From Streptomyces sp. NBC_01214 (GTDB taxonomy: Bacteria; Actinomycetota; Actinomycetes; Streptomycetales; Streptomycetaceae), in contig NZ_JAPEOS010000003.1 of NCBI RefSeq assembly GCF_026340975.1, positions 620,001-684,000 on the forward strand: a stretch of DNA of 64,000 nucleotides. The letters are read 5' to 3'. Positions 1-8,322 of the stretch are shown in pieces. Below the pieces are notes generated by a model, which was given only the letters and a program-made list of their open reading frames with translations, was not told the origin of the DNA and did not search any database. Position 1 is the stretch's first letter; the number at the start of each line of letters is the position of its first letter. The translations under genes and the position numbers were made by a program.

Positions 1-9
1 GGCCGGCAG

Positions 10-46
10 GGGGCCGACAGGCCCCGGCAGGGGACCGACCGGCCCA
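10..46. promoter_or_regulatory. Paired DevR-type palindromes
   Basis: Two 16-bp near-palindromes, GGGGCCGACAGGCCCC (10-25) and GGGACCGACCGGCCCA (31-46), lie with centres 21 bp apart, about 75 bp before the truncated dehydrogenase start. They match the recurring GGGNCCGNNCGGNCCC element of this window. I infer that they are DevR/OsdR operators; the sequence shows only the recurrence and geometry. Confidence 0.65.
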
Positions 47-119
47 TGCGCGGCCGGTCGAGTCCGGTCCAGCCTGGCGGTGACACCTCAAGCGGTGGGA
101 AATGGAAGAAAGGGACGTC

Positions 120-563
120 ATGGAGGCACTGGTCTTCCACGGCGCCGGACAGACCGCATGGCAGGGCCTACCGGACCCGGGCATCAAGGACGCCGCCGAC
201 GCGATCGTTCGTGTCGACGACGTCACCATCTGCGGTATCGACCTGCACGTCGTCAAGGGCGACGTGCCCGAGGGGACCCCGGGCAGGATCCTCGGCCATG
301 AGGCGGTCGGCACCGCCGTCGAGACCGGCGGCGACGTCCCTACGGTGCGGCCCGGGGACCGGGTGCTCGTCTCCGGCATCTCGGCCTGCGGCCGCTGCCG
401 CTTCTGCCGCGAGAGCCACTACGGCCAGTGCTGCGGGAGCAGCGGGCGGGTGCTGGGCCACAGGATCGCCGGCACAGCCCGTGCGGGCGACACCGGTGCC
501 CTCAAGGTCGCGCTCGGTGGGGCCCGGCACGACGCCGTCACCGTCCCGGCCACCCGGCCGTGA
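120..563 (+). pseudogene. Zinc-type alcohol dehydrogenase with large internal deletion
   Basis: The first ~125 residues are a medium-chain zinc alcohol dehydrogenase N-terminus, with catalytic-zinc region CGIDLH and GHE and a structural-zinc Cys cluster CGRCRFC...QC. After GHRIAGT the sequence jumps straight to a family-like C-terminal end (DTGALKVALGG). The Rossmann NAD-binding domain, roughly 200 residues, is missing while the reading frame is kept. The product is 147 aa against about 345 usual, so it should not bind cofactor and is probably inactive. The ATG at 120 follows a GAAAGG ribosome site. It sits behind paired DevR-type boxes and 12 bp before the XRE-PPOX gene. Confidence 0.7.
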
Positions 564-575
564 CACCGAGAGGAC

Positions 576-1265
576 GTGAAGACGATGAGCAGAACCCAGC
601 ACAGGCCGGGCGCCGCGGAGGCGCCGGCCGGACGCACGGACCTCGGACGGCGGATCGCCATGCGCCGTGAGGAACTCGGCCTCACCCGGGACCAACTGGG
701 TGAGCGCTGCGGGGCTGACGGCGCGTACATCACCTACCTGGAGGAACACGCGGCAGCGCCGGCGACCGGCTCCCTCCTGCGTCTCGCCGACGCGCTGGGG
801 ACGACCACGGCGGAACTCTCCGGCGCGACGACGGAATACCCACCCGGCAGAGGAACGGCCGTCCGGGACGCCGAGCTGGTCGAGTTGTCCGAGGGCGAGT
901 GCCGGCGGCTGCTTTCCACGCACGGCGTCGGCAGGATCGCCGTCTTCACCCCGGACGGTCCGGCGATCTTCCCGGTCAATTACGTGGTGGCGGGCCGCGA
1001 CATCGCCTTCAGGACCTCGGGTGACGCGGTGCTCGCGCGGGCCGCCGGGACGGAAGTGGCCTTCGAGGTCGACCGCATCGACGACGTCACGCGCCTGGGA
1101 TGGAGCGTCATGGCCGTGGGCGAGGCAGAAGGCGTCACCGATGCGGAGGAGCTCGGTCGGCTCGAGGCCGTCTCGTACTCGCTGCCTTGGGCCGGCGGTC
1201 CGCGGACCCACTGGATGAAGGTCACTCCGATCCGGATCACCGGGCGCCGGGTGATCCGGCAGTGA
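576..1265 (+). CDS. XRE helix-turn-helix / PPOX-fold fusion protein
   Basis: A 229-aa two-domain protein. Residues about 24-88 form an XRE-type helix-turn-helix (RRIAMRREELGLTRDQLGER..., ending LADALGTTTAELSG). Residues about 105-229 form a pyridoxamine 5'-phosphate oxidase-like split barrel (GRIAVFTPDGPAIFPVNYVV, then ITGRRVIRQ). PPOX-fold proteins bind flavin nucleotides or F420; the fusion suggests a flavin-responsive DNA-binding regulator, which is inference. Its stop overlaps the GTG of the HAD gene (GTGA), so it is translationally coupled to the sugar genes downstream. Two more PPOX-fold proteins in this window lack the DNA-binding domain. Confidence 0.82.
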   Translation: MKTMSRTQHRPGAAEAPAGRTDLGRRIAMRREELGLTRDQLGERCGADGAYITYLEEHAAAPATGSLLRLADALGTTTAELSGATTEYPPGRGTAVRDAELVELSEGECRRLLSTHGVGRIAVFTPDGPAIFPVNYVVAGRDIAFRTSGDAVLARAAGTEVAFEVDRIDDVTRLGWSVMAVGEAEGVTDAEELGRLEAVSYSLPWAGGPRTHWMKVTPIRITGRRVIRQ

Positions 1266-2020
1266 GCCCGCTTCGCGCCGTCGTCCTGGACACCGACGGG
1301 GTCCTCCTCGACTCCGCCGCGCTGCACGCCGCTGCGTGGAAGTCCGCTTTCGACGGCTGCCTCGACGCCTGGGCGGCCGACACGGGCCACGCAGCCCAGC
1401 CGCCCTTCGACACCGAGCGGGAGTACCGGGAACTGGTGGACGGGAAACCCCGTCTCGACGGCGCTCTCGCCTTCCTGACCGCGCGCGGCATCGAGCTGCC
1501 GCCTGGCGACGCCGCGGATCCGCCGGGGTGCGGCACGGCGTGGGCGGTCGCCGCCCGGAAGGAGCGCGCGTTCACGGAGGCGCTCCAGGCCGGAGCCGTC
1601 GAGGCGTTCTCGGAAGTCCGGCCCGCACTCGAAGCGCTGCGCGACCGGGGGATGAGGTGCGCCGCTGTATCCGCATCCAGGCATGCCCGCCCTTTGCTGG
1701 AGTCCGCCGCGATCACCCCCCTCGTCGACGTGCTCGTGGACGGCACGGACGCCGACCGGCTGGCCCTTGCGGGCAAGCCGGACCCCGCCCTGTTCCTGGA
1801 AGCGGTACGCCGGCTGCACGTGGACCCGGCCGACGCGGCGATGGTCGAAGACGCTCTGGCCGGGGTGGAGGCAGGCCGACGCGGGCACTTCGGCCTGGTG
1901 ATCGGCCTCGACCGGTCCGGCGGCACGTCTGCCGCGGAGAGCATGCGGGCTCACGGCGCGGATGTCGTGCTCCCAGACCTCACCGCCGTCGTCGACACCG
2001 TTGCCGGAGCGCGGCTGTGA
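1262..2020 (+). CDS. HAD hydrolase, beta-phosphoglucomutase-like
   Basis: A 252-aa haloacid dehalogenase-superfamily protein. The DxD nucleophile motif is LDTDGVLLDS (Asp10, Asp12), the cap domain follows, then SAS (motif II), GKPDP (motif III lysine) and VEDALAGVEAG (motif IV). This subfamily includes beta-phosphoglucomutase, which converts beta-glucose-1-phosphate to glucose-6-phosphate. It begins with GTG overlapping the preceding stop, and its own stop overlaps the GTG of the GH65 gene, the usual pairing of a disaccharide phosphorylase with beta-PGM. In M. tuberculosis Rv2006 comparable HAD and GH65 parts are fused. A plain phosphatase role cannot be excluded. Confidence 0.82.
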   Translation: MSPLRAVVLDTDGVLLDSAALHAAAWKSAFDGCLDAWAADTGHAAQPPFDTEREYRELVDGKPRLDGALAFLTARGIELPPGDAADPPGCGTAWAVAARKERAFTEALQAGAVEAFSEVRPALEALRDRGMRCAAVSASRHARPLLESAAITPLVDVLVDGTDADRLALAGKPDPALFLEAVRRLHVDPADAAMVEDALAGVEAGRRGHFGLVIGLDRSGGTSAAESMRAHGADVVLPDLTAVVDTVAGARL

Positions 2021-4419
2021 ACACCGCGTGGACCCGGACTTTCGACCGCTACGACCCGAAGACGGAGCGGGTCGTCGAGGCCTTGTGCACGCTGGGGAAC
2101 GGCCGGTTCGCCACGCGCGGAGCCGCCCCCGAATCACCCGCCGACGCCGTGCACTATCCCGGCACCTACGCGGCGGGCTGCTACAACTGGCTCCCCTCGC
2201 AGGTGGCCGGCAAACAGGTCGGCAACGAGGACATGGTCAACCTCCCCGACTGGACCCGGGTGCGCTACCGCTGCCTGCCGGAGGACGGGCCGGCGGGGGA
2301 GTGGCTCACTCCCGACGACCCGAGCCTGCGCCATCACCGCGCCGTACTGGATCTGCACGCGGGGACCCTCACCCGCCGCATGCTGTTCCAGGACGGCCAC
2401 GGCCGTCGGCTGGGCGTCACCCACATCCGACTCGTTCACATGGCGGACCCCTACCTCGCCGCTCAGCAGAGCACCTTCCGCGCGTCCGGATGGCGCGGAA
2501 CCATCGAGATCCAGTCCGTACTCGACGGTGACGTCACCAATGCCGGCGTAGCACGGTACCGGGCCCTCGATGGGCGCCACCTCACCGGCCACTGCGCCGG
2601 CGTCGGCGCGGACGGCATCGCCTGGCTCTCCTGCGAGACCACATCGCTCCGCACCCGGATCGGCATCGCGGTACGCACATCCTCCCGCCCCCTGGCCGCC
2701 ATGAACCCGAGCTGCACGGAGGCGGCGACCGCGCAGACCTTCCGGTTGCCGATCTCCCGCGGACATCCCGTCGTCGTCCTCAAGTCGGCCGCCCTGTACA
2801 GCTCGCTGGACCGGCCGGTGGGCGATCCGCTCACGTCCGCGGTCGAACACGTCACGTACGCACCGGACTTCGCGACCGCGCTCGCCGGCCACAAGGCCGC
2901 CTGGGAAGACCTGTGGAGCCGGGGCGAGGTGAAGGTGCCCGGCGAGGCCGGCAGGATCCTGCGCCTCCACGCCTTCCACGTCCTGCAGACCCTTTCCCCG
3001 CACACGGCGGAGCTCGACGCCGGCGTACCCGCCAGAGGCCTGCACGGAGAGGCGTACCGGGGCCACGTCTTCTGGGACGAGCTGTTCGTCACCCCCTACC
3101 TCACCCTGCACCTCCCCGAGGTGGCACGCGCCGTGCTCATGTACCGCCACCGGCGCCTGCCCGCGGCCCGTGCCGCAGCGCGGCGGGCCGGGGAGCAGGG
3201 CGCGATGTTCCCCTGGCAGAGCGCCAGTTCGGGGCACGAGGAAACGCAGACATTGCACCTCAATCCGCGCTCCGGCCGCTGGCTGGCGGACCACTCCCGC
3301 CTCCAGCGCCATGTGGGCTCCGCGATCGCCTGGAACGTCTGGCGCTATGCGCAGACCACCGGTGACACAGGCTTCCTGTACGGCCCCGGCGCCGAACTGC
3401 TCATGAGCATCGCCCGCTACTGGGGAGCGGTCGCCGACTACGACACCGACCGGGAGCGCTACCGGATCCGCGGGGTCGTGGGCCCGGACGAATACCACGA
3501 CGCCTACCCCGGGGCCGCAACTCCGGGGATCGACGACAACGCCTACACGAACGTGACCGCCGCATGGGTACTGGCCCGCGGACTCGAGCTGGCCGCAGAG
3601 CTGCCGCGGACGCGCATGCGTCAACTTGAGCAGCAGCTGGGCCTCGACGCAGAGGTGCTGAACCGCTGGGAGGACGTCTCACGCCGTCTCTACGTCCCCT
3701 TGCACGGCAAGGTCATCAGCCAGTTCGAGGGCTACGGCGAGCTGGCCGAGCTGGACTGGGACGGCTATCGCGCTCGGTACACGGACATCCGCCGCCTCGA
3801 CAGGATCCTGGAGTCCGAGGACGACACGGTGAACCGCTACCAGGCGTCGAAGCAGGCCGACACCCTCATGCTCGGCTACCTCTTCCGCCCCGACGAGCTG
3901 CACGACATCTTCGCCCGGCTCGGTTACCGACTCGACGATGCCCTCTGGCGGGCGACCGTCGCGTACTACTTGCGGCGCACGAGCCATGGTTCGACGCTCA
4001 GCAGTCTCGTCCACGGCTGGGTCCTGGCCCGCCACAAGGGCCCCGACGCCTGGCGGTACTGTGAGGAAGCCCTGCTCGGAGACGTGATGGACATCCAGGG
4101 CGGCACCACCGGCGAAGGCATCCACCTCGGAGCCATGGCCGGCACCCTCGACCTCATCGAACGCGGCATCGTGGGGCTCGAGGCCGGCCCGGACGGACTG
4201 CGCATCGACCCCGTCCCGCTCCGGGAGGTGCCCCGCTGCTCCTTCACCGTCGACTGCCTGGGGCACCGCGGCATCCATATCCGGTTCGTCCCAGGAAAAC
4301 TGGGCATCGAGGTCCCCTCATCCCGAACGGCACATCCCCTTCCCCTGTGCCTGTCCGGTGGCGTGACCGCGGACCTGCCCGCGGGGCGGCAGAGGTGGTT
4401 CCGCATGGAAGCCGGCTGA
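2017..4419 (+). CDS. Glycoside hydrolase family 65 disaccharide phosphorylase
   Basis: An 800-aa GH65 protein: N-terminal beta-sandwich, (alpha/alpha)6 barrel, small C-terminal beta domain. Visible family marks are FWDELFVTPYL in the barrel, the catalytic acid Glu492 in GPDEYH, KQADTLML, and the phosphate-binding HGSTLS. GH65 enzymes phosphorolyse trehalose, maltose or kojibiose to beta-glucose-1-phosphate and glucose; the exact substrate cannot be read from sequence here. The GTG start overlaps the HAD stop, so product and the next enzyme are made together. The inferred role is phosphate-driven use of stored sugar, saving ATP when respiration is limited. Confidence 0.9.
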   Translation: MNTAWTRTFDRYDPKTERVVEALCTLGNGRFATRGAAPESPADAVHYPGTYAAGCYNWLPSQVAGKQVGNEDMVNLPDWTRVRYRCLPEDGPAGEWLTPDDPSLRHHRAVLDLHAGTLTRRMLFQDGHGRRLGVTHIRLVHMADPYLAAQQSTFRASGWRGTIEIQSVLDGDVTNAGVARYRALDGRHLTGHCAGVGADGIAWLSCETTSLRTRIGIAVRTSSRPLAAMNPSCTEAATAQTFRLPISRGHPVVVLKSAALYSSLDRPVGDPLTSAVEHVTYAPDFATALAGHKAAWEDLWSRGEVKVPGEAGRILRLHAFHVLQTLSPHTAELDAGVPARGLHGEAYRGHVFWDELFVTPYLTLHLPEVARAVLMYRHRRLPAARAAARRAGEQGAMFPWQSASSGHEETQTLHLNPRSGRWLADHSRLQRHVGSAIAWNVWRYAQTTGDTGFLYGPGAELLMSIARYWGAVADYDTDRERYRIRGVVGPDEYHDAYPGAATPGIDDNAYTNVTAAWVLARGLELAAELPRTRMRQLEQQLGLDAEVLNRWEDVSRRLYVPLHGKVISQFEGYGELAELDWDGYRARYTDIRRLDRILESEDDTVNRYQASKQADTLMLGYLFRPDELHDIFARLGYRLDDALWRATVAYYLRRTSHGSTLSSLVHGWVLARHKGPDAWRYCEEALLGDVMDIQGGTTGEGIHLGAMAGTLDLIERGIVGLEAGPDGLRIDPVPLREVPRCSFTVDCLGHRGIHIRFVPGKLGIEVPSSRTAHPLPLCLSGGVTADLPAGRQRWFRMEAG

Positions 4420-4719
4420 CCAGTGGACACCGTTCAGGAGTGCGCACACTCCCCCGCAGGCACGGCACCGTCATCGTCGCCGCGTAGACATCCGCGATGG
4501 TCGTCTCGGACCTGCCCGCCGCCCGCACGGCCTGCGCCTGTCGGGCATGAGCCCTGCGGTTCCCTGCCCGGCCCGCCATGGGCAGGTCGGCCCCTCCGAG
4601 GTACGGACCGGTCGGCCCCTCGCTCCTGTCCCACTCGGCACTGCGGCGCAGCCACCTCCAGGCGTGACCGTGGAAGCCGGATGCCGATCCAGGCTCCGTT
4701 TCCGGAAGAGGTGGCCACG
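4420..4719. other. 300-bp intergenic region between GH65 and ppsA units
   Basis: No convincing gene is visible. It carries a pair of DevR-type palindromes (4580-4620) in its second half and otherwise only frames that are shadows of GC bias. Confidence 0.6.
4580..4620. promoter_or_regulatory. Paired DevR-type palindromes upstream of ppsA
   Basis: TGGGCAGGTCGGCCCC (4580-4595, degenerate left arm) and CGGACCGGTCGGCCCC (4605-4620), centres 25 bp apart. They are about 100 bp before a 31-codon ORF and 210 bp before ppsA, suggesting a transcript with a leader that includes the small ORF. Confidence 0.6.
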
Positions 4720-4815
4720 ATGCAGCGCATCCGTATCCAGCCCCACCTGAAGCAGCCCCACAAGCCCGCGCCGCTGGACCTCCGCACGCCGTCCGGCCGC
4801 CCGCTCCCGTACTGA
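4720..4815 (+). CDS. Small ORF (31 aa) in the ppsA leader
   Basis: A 31-codon frame encoding a basic, proline-rich peptide (MQRIRIQPHLKQPHKPAPLD..., ending SGRPLPY). The ATG is preceded by GAAGAGG at suitable spacing, and the stop is 14 bp before the ppsA ATG. An in-frame ATG at 4681 could extend it to 44 aa. Position between the DevR-type boxes and ppsA suggests a translated leader or a small co-transcribed protein. I recognise no family. Confidence 0.45.
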   Translation: MQRIRIQPHLKQPHKPAPLDLRTPSGRPLPY

Positions 4816-4829
4816 GTCCGGAGGTCGTC

Positions 4830-7277
4830 ATGGCAAGCACACGGCACGTCATTCCGTTCGCGGAACTCGGCCGACAGGACGTCGGGAGTGTCGGGGGCAA
4901 GAACGCCTCCCTGGGGGAGATGACCGCCCACCTGGCCGGTGCCGGTGTGCGCGTCCCTCCGGGGTTCGCAACGACGGCCGACGCGTACGGAGAGCTGCTC
5001 GACGGACACGGACTGCGCGGGCGGATCGAGGAACAGATCGTGCGCCTGCGCGAAGGCGCCGCGCTCGACGAGGTCGGGGCCGCGATCCGGTCGATGACCC
5101 TCGCCGAGCCGCTGCCCCCAGGGCTGCGGGCCGAGATCGTCTCCGCGTACGAGCAGCTGGGGCGCGACGAAGGACGCGCGGAGCCGGAGGTCGCCGTGCG
5201 CAGCAGTGCCACCGCCGAGGACCTGCCGGAGGCGAGCTTCGCCGGCCAGCAGGAGACGTACCTGAACGTGCGCGGGACCGCCCGGCTGCTGGAGTCGGTG
5301 CACCGCTGCTACGCGTCCCTCTACACCGACCGCGCCATCGACTACCGGGAGCGGATGGGCTTCGACCACCTCCAGGTCGCCCTGTCCGTCGGCGTCCAGA
5401 CCATGGTCCGCTCGGACCTGGCCGGCGCCGGCGTGATCTTCACCCTTGACCCCGAGAGCGGATTCCCCGAGGTCATCGTCATCAGCGCGGCGTTCGGGCT
5501 CGGTGAGACAGTCGTCAGCGGGCAGGTCGACCCCGACGAGTACACCGTCTTCAAGCCCAGCCTGGAGGACCCGGAGCTGGATCCGCTGATCGACGTACGC
5601 GTCGGAGCGAAGCGGCGGAAGGCGGTCTACGCGGAGCACGGACTGACCCGGACCGTCGACACCACCCCCGAGGAGCGCTCGCAACGGGTCCTGACCGACA
5701 CCGAGGTCCGGCTCCTCGCCGACTGGGCACTGACCGTCGAAGGGCACTACGGCTGCCCCATGGACCTGGAATGGGCCAAGGACGGCCTCACCGGAGACCT
5801 GTGGATCGTCCAGGCCCGACCCGAGACCGTACAGTCCCGCCGCGCCGCCTCCACCCTGCGCCGCTGCCGCCTGACGGCCACGCCCGGTACGCCTCTCGTG
5901 GACGGCACCGCCGTGGGCGAAGCCATCGGCAGCGGACCGGTCGTCGTTCTGGACACTCCCGTCGACCTCGACCGCTTCCCGTCCGGCGGGGTGCTCGTCA
6001 CCGGCATCACCGACCCGGACTGGGAACCGATCATGAAGCGTGCCTCCGCCATCGTCACCGACCACGGCGGCCGCACCTCGCACGCAGCGATCGTCAGCCG
6101 CGAACTCGGCGTCCCCGCCGTCGTCGGCACCGGCCGGGCGACTCAGGCCCTGCCCGACGGACAGAAGGTGACCGTCTCCTGCGCCGAAGGCGGACGCGGC
6201 AAGGTCTACGACGGGCTGCTCGCCTACGAGGAGACGGAGACCGACCTCGCCGGCATTCCCGCCACCCGGACGCGCGTCATGCTCAACCTCGCCGACCCCT
6301 CCGCCGCCTTCCGATGGTGGCGCCTGCCGGCCGACGGTGTCGGCCTGGCCCGGCTGGAGTTCATCGTGGCGCACCAGGTCAAGGTCCACCCCATGGCCCT
6401 CCTGCACCCCGAACGCCTGGACCACGCCGACCGCTGCGCCGTCGATCAACTCACCGAGGGCTACCTCGACCGCACCCGCTACTTCACGGACCGCCTGGCG
6501 TACGGCATCGCCCGGATCGCCGCCTCCCGCTGGCCCGCCCCCGTCGTCGTACGGACCAGCGACTTCAAGACCAACGAGTACGCACGACTCCTCGGCGGCC
6601 GTCCGTTCGAGCCGGTCGAAGCCAACCCGATGATCGGCTGGCGGGGTGCGAGCCGCTACTACAGCGACGGATACCGGGAAGGATTCGCCCTCGAATGCCG
6701 GGCGCTGCGCCGGGTCCGCGACGAGATGGGCCTGACGAACGTGATCGTCATGATCCCCTTCTGCCGCACCCTCGACGAGGCCGACCGGGTCCTGGAGGTC
6801 ATGGGCGAGGAAGGCCTCAGACGAGGGGAGAACGGGCTGAAGGTGTACGTCATGGCGGAGATCCCCGCCAACGTCATCCTGGCCGAGGACTTCGCCGAAC
6901 GCTTCGACGGCTTCTCCATCGGCAGCAACGACCTCACCCAGCTCACCCTGGGCGTCGACCGCGACTCCGAAGCCCTCGCCCGCGTCTTCGACGAGACCGA
7001 CCCGGCCGTCACCCGCAGCATCGAGACCCTCGTCCCGCGCGCCCAGTCCGTCGGCCGTCCGGTCGGCCTGTGCGGCCAGCGGCCCAGTGACGACCCCGCC
7101 TTCACCGAGTTCCTGGTCAAGACCGGCATCGACTCGATCTCCGTCGCCCCGGACAGCTTCGCCTCGGTCAAGCAGCACGTGGCCGCCGCCGAACTGGCCC
7201 GGTACGGGGAGGGCCGAACGGCCCCATCCGGGACCCGATGGCCCCAAGCGGAGCAGCCGTCCCCCTCGCGACAGTGA
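4830..7277 (+). CDS. ppsA: Phosphoenolpyruvate synthase
   Basis: An 815-aa three-part enzyme making PEP from pyruvate and ATP, with AMP and phosphate as other products. The N-terminal ATP-grasp PEP/pyruvate-binding domain begins FAELGRQDVGSVGGKNASLGEM. The swivelling domain carries the phosphorylated His418 in GGRTSHAAIVSRELGVPAVVG. The C-terminal TIM barrel has IGSNDLTQLTLGVDRDS and the active Cys748 in GLCGQRPSD. Length and all catalytic motifs fit PpsA. It may feed gluconeogenesis or, run in reverse, save energy under hypoxia. The 3' end of its coding sequence carries two DevR-type palindromes for the next unit. Confidence 0.95.
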   Translation: MASTRHVIPFAELGRQDVGSVGGKNASLGEMTAHLAGAGVRVPPGFATTADAYGELLDGHGLRGRIEEQIVRLREGAALDEVGAAIRSMTLAEPLPPGLRAEIVSAYEQLGRDEGRAEPEVAVRSSATAEDLPEASFAGQQETYLNVRGTARLLESVHRCYASLYTDRAIDYRERMGFDHLQVALSVGVQTMVRSDLAGAGVIFTLDPESGFPEVIVISAAFGLGETVVSGQVDPDEYTVFKPSLEDPELDPLIDVRVGAKRRKAVYAEHGLTRTVDTTPEERSQRVLTDTEVRLLADWALTVEGHYGCPMDLEWAKDGLTGDLWIVQARPETVQSRRAASTLRRCRLTATPGTPLVDGTAVGEAIGSGPVVVLDTPVDLDRFPSGGVLVTGITDPDWEPIMKRASAIVTDHGGRTSHAAIVSRELGVPAVVGTGRATQALPDGQKVTVSCAEGGRGKVYDGLLAYEETETDLAGIPATRTRVMLNLADPSAAFRWWRLPADGVGLARLEFIVAHQVKVHPMALLHPERLDHADRCAVDQLTEGYLDRTRYFTDRLAYGIARIAASRWPAPVVVRTSDFKTNEYARLLGGRPFEPVEANPMIGWRGASRYYSDGYREGFALECRALRRVRDEMGLTNVIVMIPFCRTLDEADRVLEVMGEEGLRRGENGLKVYVMAEIPANVILAEDFAERFDGFSIGSNDLTQLTLGVDRDSEALARVFDETDPAVTRSIETLVPRAQSVGRPVGLCGQRPSDDPAFTEFLVKTGIDSISVAPDSFASVKQHVAAAELARYGEGRTAPSGTRWPQAEQPSPSRQ
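7210..7245. promoter_or_regulatory. Paired DevR-type palindromes inside the 3' end of ppsA
   Basis: AGGGCCGAACGGCCCC (7210-7225) and GGGACCCGATGGCCCC (7230-7245), centres 20 bp apart, lie within the last codons of ppsA and about 80 bp before the hsp20 start. They suggest an internal promoter for hsp20 and the flavodoxin gene. Confidence 0.65.
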
Positions 7278-7327
7278 AAGAAAGCAGCACAGGAAGGCGC
7301 TGACCAGGCGCCGGAACGGAGCACACC

Positions 7328-7786
7328 ATGCCAGGAACGCACCCGGAGCGCAGGCGCAGCCCGTTCCCCGACTTCAGGGACTGGTTCGGCACCGATTTCC
7401 CCCGGTTCCCGCAGTGGCGGCCGTCGTTCGACACCCATCCGATCGCGATCGAGGTGACCAACAAGGACGGGCAGTACACGCTGCGTGCCGAACTCCCCGG
7501 GATGGACCCCGACAAGGACATCCAGATCACGGTCGAGGGGGACACCCTCACCGTCAGTGCCGAGCACACCGAGAGCAAGGAGGAGAAGGATCACTCGGAG
7601 TTCCGCTACGGCTCCTTCCAGAGGACCGTGCGCCTGCCCGGGCCGATCCCCTCCGACGAAGTCGAGGCAGCGTACGAGGACGGCGTACTCACCGTGCGCG
7701 TGCCGATGCCGGCCGCGCCCGAGGAGTCCAGGCGCAGCATCCCCGTCAAGCGCACCACAGCAGAGGGCAAGGGAGAGTCGTCATGA
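7328..7786 (+). CDS. Hsp20/alpha-crystallin small heat shock protein
   Basis: A 152-aa small chaperone. The N-terminal arm is short (SPFPDFRDWFGTDFPRF). The alpha-crystallin domain covers about 37-140, with PGMDPDKDIQITVEGDTLTV, the FRYGSFQRTVRLP strand and the AYEDGVLTVRVPMP signature; a basic tail follows. Such proteins form oligomers that hold unfolding proteins. It is the class of M. tuberculosis HspX (Rv2031c), a leading DosR target. The stop overlaps the ATG of the flavodoxin gene (ATGA). Confidence 0.93.
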   Translation: MPGTHPERRRSPFPDFRDWFGTDFPRFPQWRPSFDTHPIAIEVTNKDGQYTLRAELPGMDPDKDIQITVEGDTLTVSAEHTESKEEKDHSEFRYGSFQRTVRLPGPIPSDEVEAAYEDGVLTVRVPMPAAPEESRRSIPVKRTTAEGKGESS

Positions 7787-8286
7787 CGTCCAAGCGCGTC
7801 CTGGTCGCCTACGGCACCAAGCACGGTGCGACCGCCGGAATCGCTTCCGAGATCGGCAGGACCCTGCGTGAGGACGGCCTCGACGCCGTCGTGGTCCCCG
7901 CCGACGACGTGGACGACGTACGCGGCTATGACGCCGTGGTGCTCGGAGGCGCCCTGTACGCCGGGCACTGGAGCGGCAAGGCCAAGCGCTGCGCCGAACG
8001 CAACGAGGACCTCCTCAAGCATCGTCCGGTCTACCTGTTCAGCAGCGGCCCCGTCGACAGTTCCGCCGAGCAGCACGACATTGCGCCGGTCCCGGCGGTG
8101 GCCCGGGAGATGGAGCGCCTCGGCGCACGCGAGCACGTCACTTTCGGCGGCAGCATTACCTCCAATACGCCCGGGTTTATCGCCCGGGCCATGGTCCGTG
8201 CGGGCAAGGGCGGGGACTTCCGCAATCCCGAGCGGATCCGGACATGGGCCCACCACATCAGCGCCGAACTCGCCGCTCCCCGCTGA
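7783..8286 (+). CDS. Flavodoxin-domain protein
   Basis: A 167-aa flavodoxin-like protein. The FMN phosphate-binding loop is YGTKHGATAGIA near the N-terminus; VLGGALYAGHW and LFSSGPV form further loops around the flavin. It resembles the HemG-type menaquinone-dependent protoporphyrinogen oxidase fold, but a redox-carrier role is equally possible. It begins with ATG overlapping the hsp20 stop, so the two are translated together. Confidence 0.82.
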   Translation: MTSKRVLVAYGTKHGATAGIASEIGRTLREDGLDAVVVPADDVDDVRGYDAVVLGGALYAGHWSGKAKRCAERNEDLLKHRPVYLFSSGPVDSSAEQHDIAPVPAVAREMERLGAREHVTFGGSITSNTPGFIARAMVRAGKGGDFRNPERIRTWAHHISAELAAPR

Positions 8287-8322
8287 GCGGCCGGGCAGGA
8301 TCAGAGCGCGCGGAGGTGCACG

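Noticed and set aside
1336..2016. Upstream extension of the GH65 frame to 1027 codons
   Set aside because: The extra part lies over the HAD gene and reads as Arg-rich shadow; GH65 homology starts at the GTG at 2017.
4434..7247. A 937-codon open frame on the minus strand opposite ppsA
   Set aside because: It is antisense to a clear PEP synthase with all catalytic motifs; long antisense frames arise from third-position GC bias. Its composition (Gly, Asp, Val, Arg rich) shows no domain.
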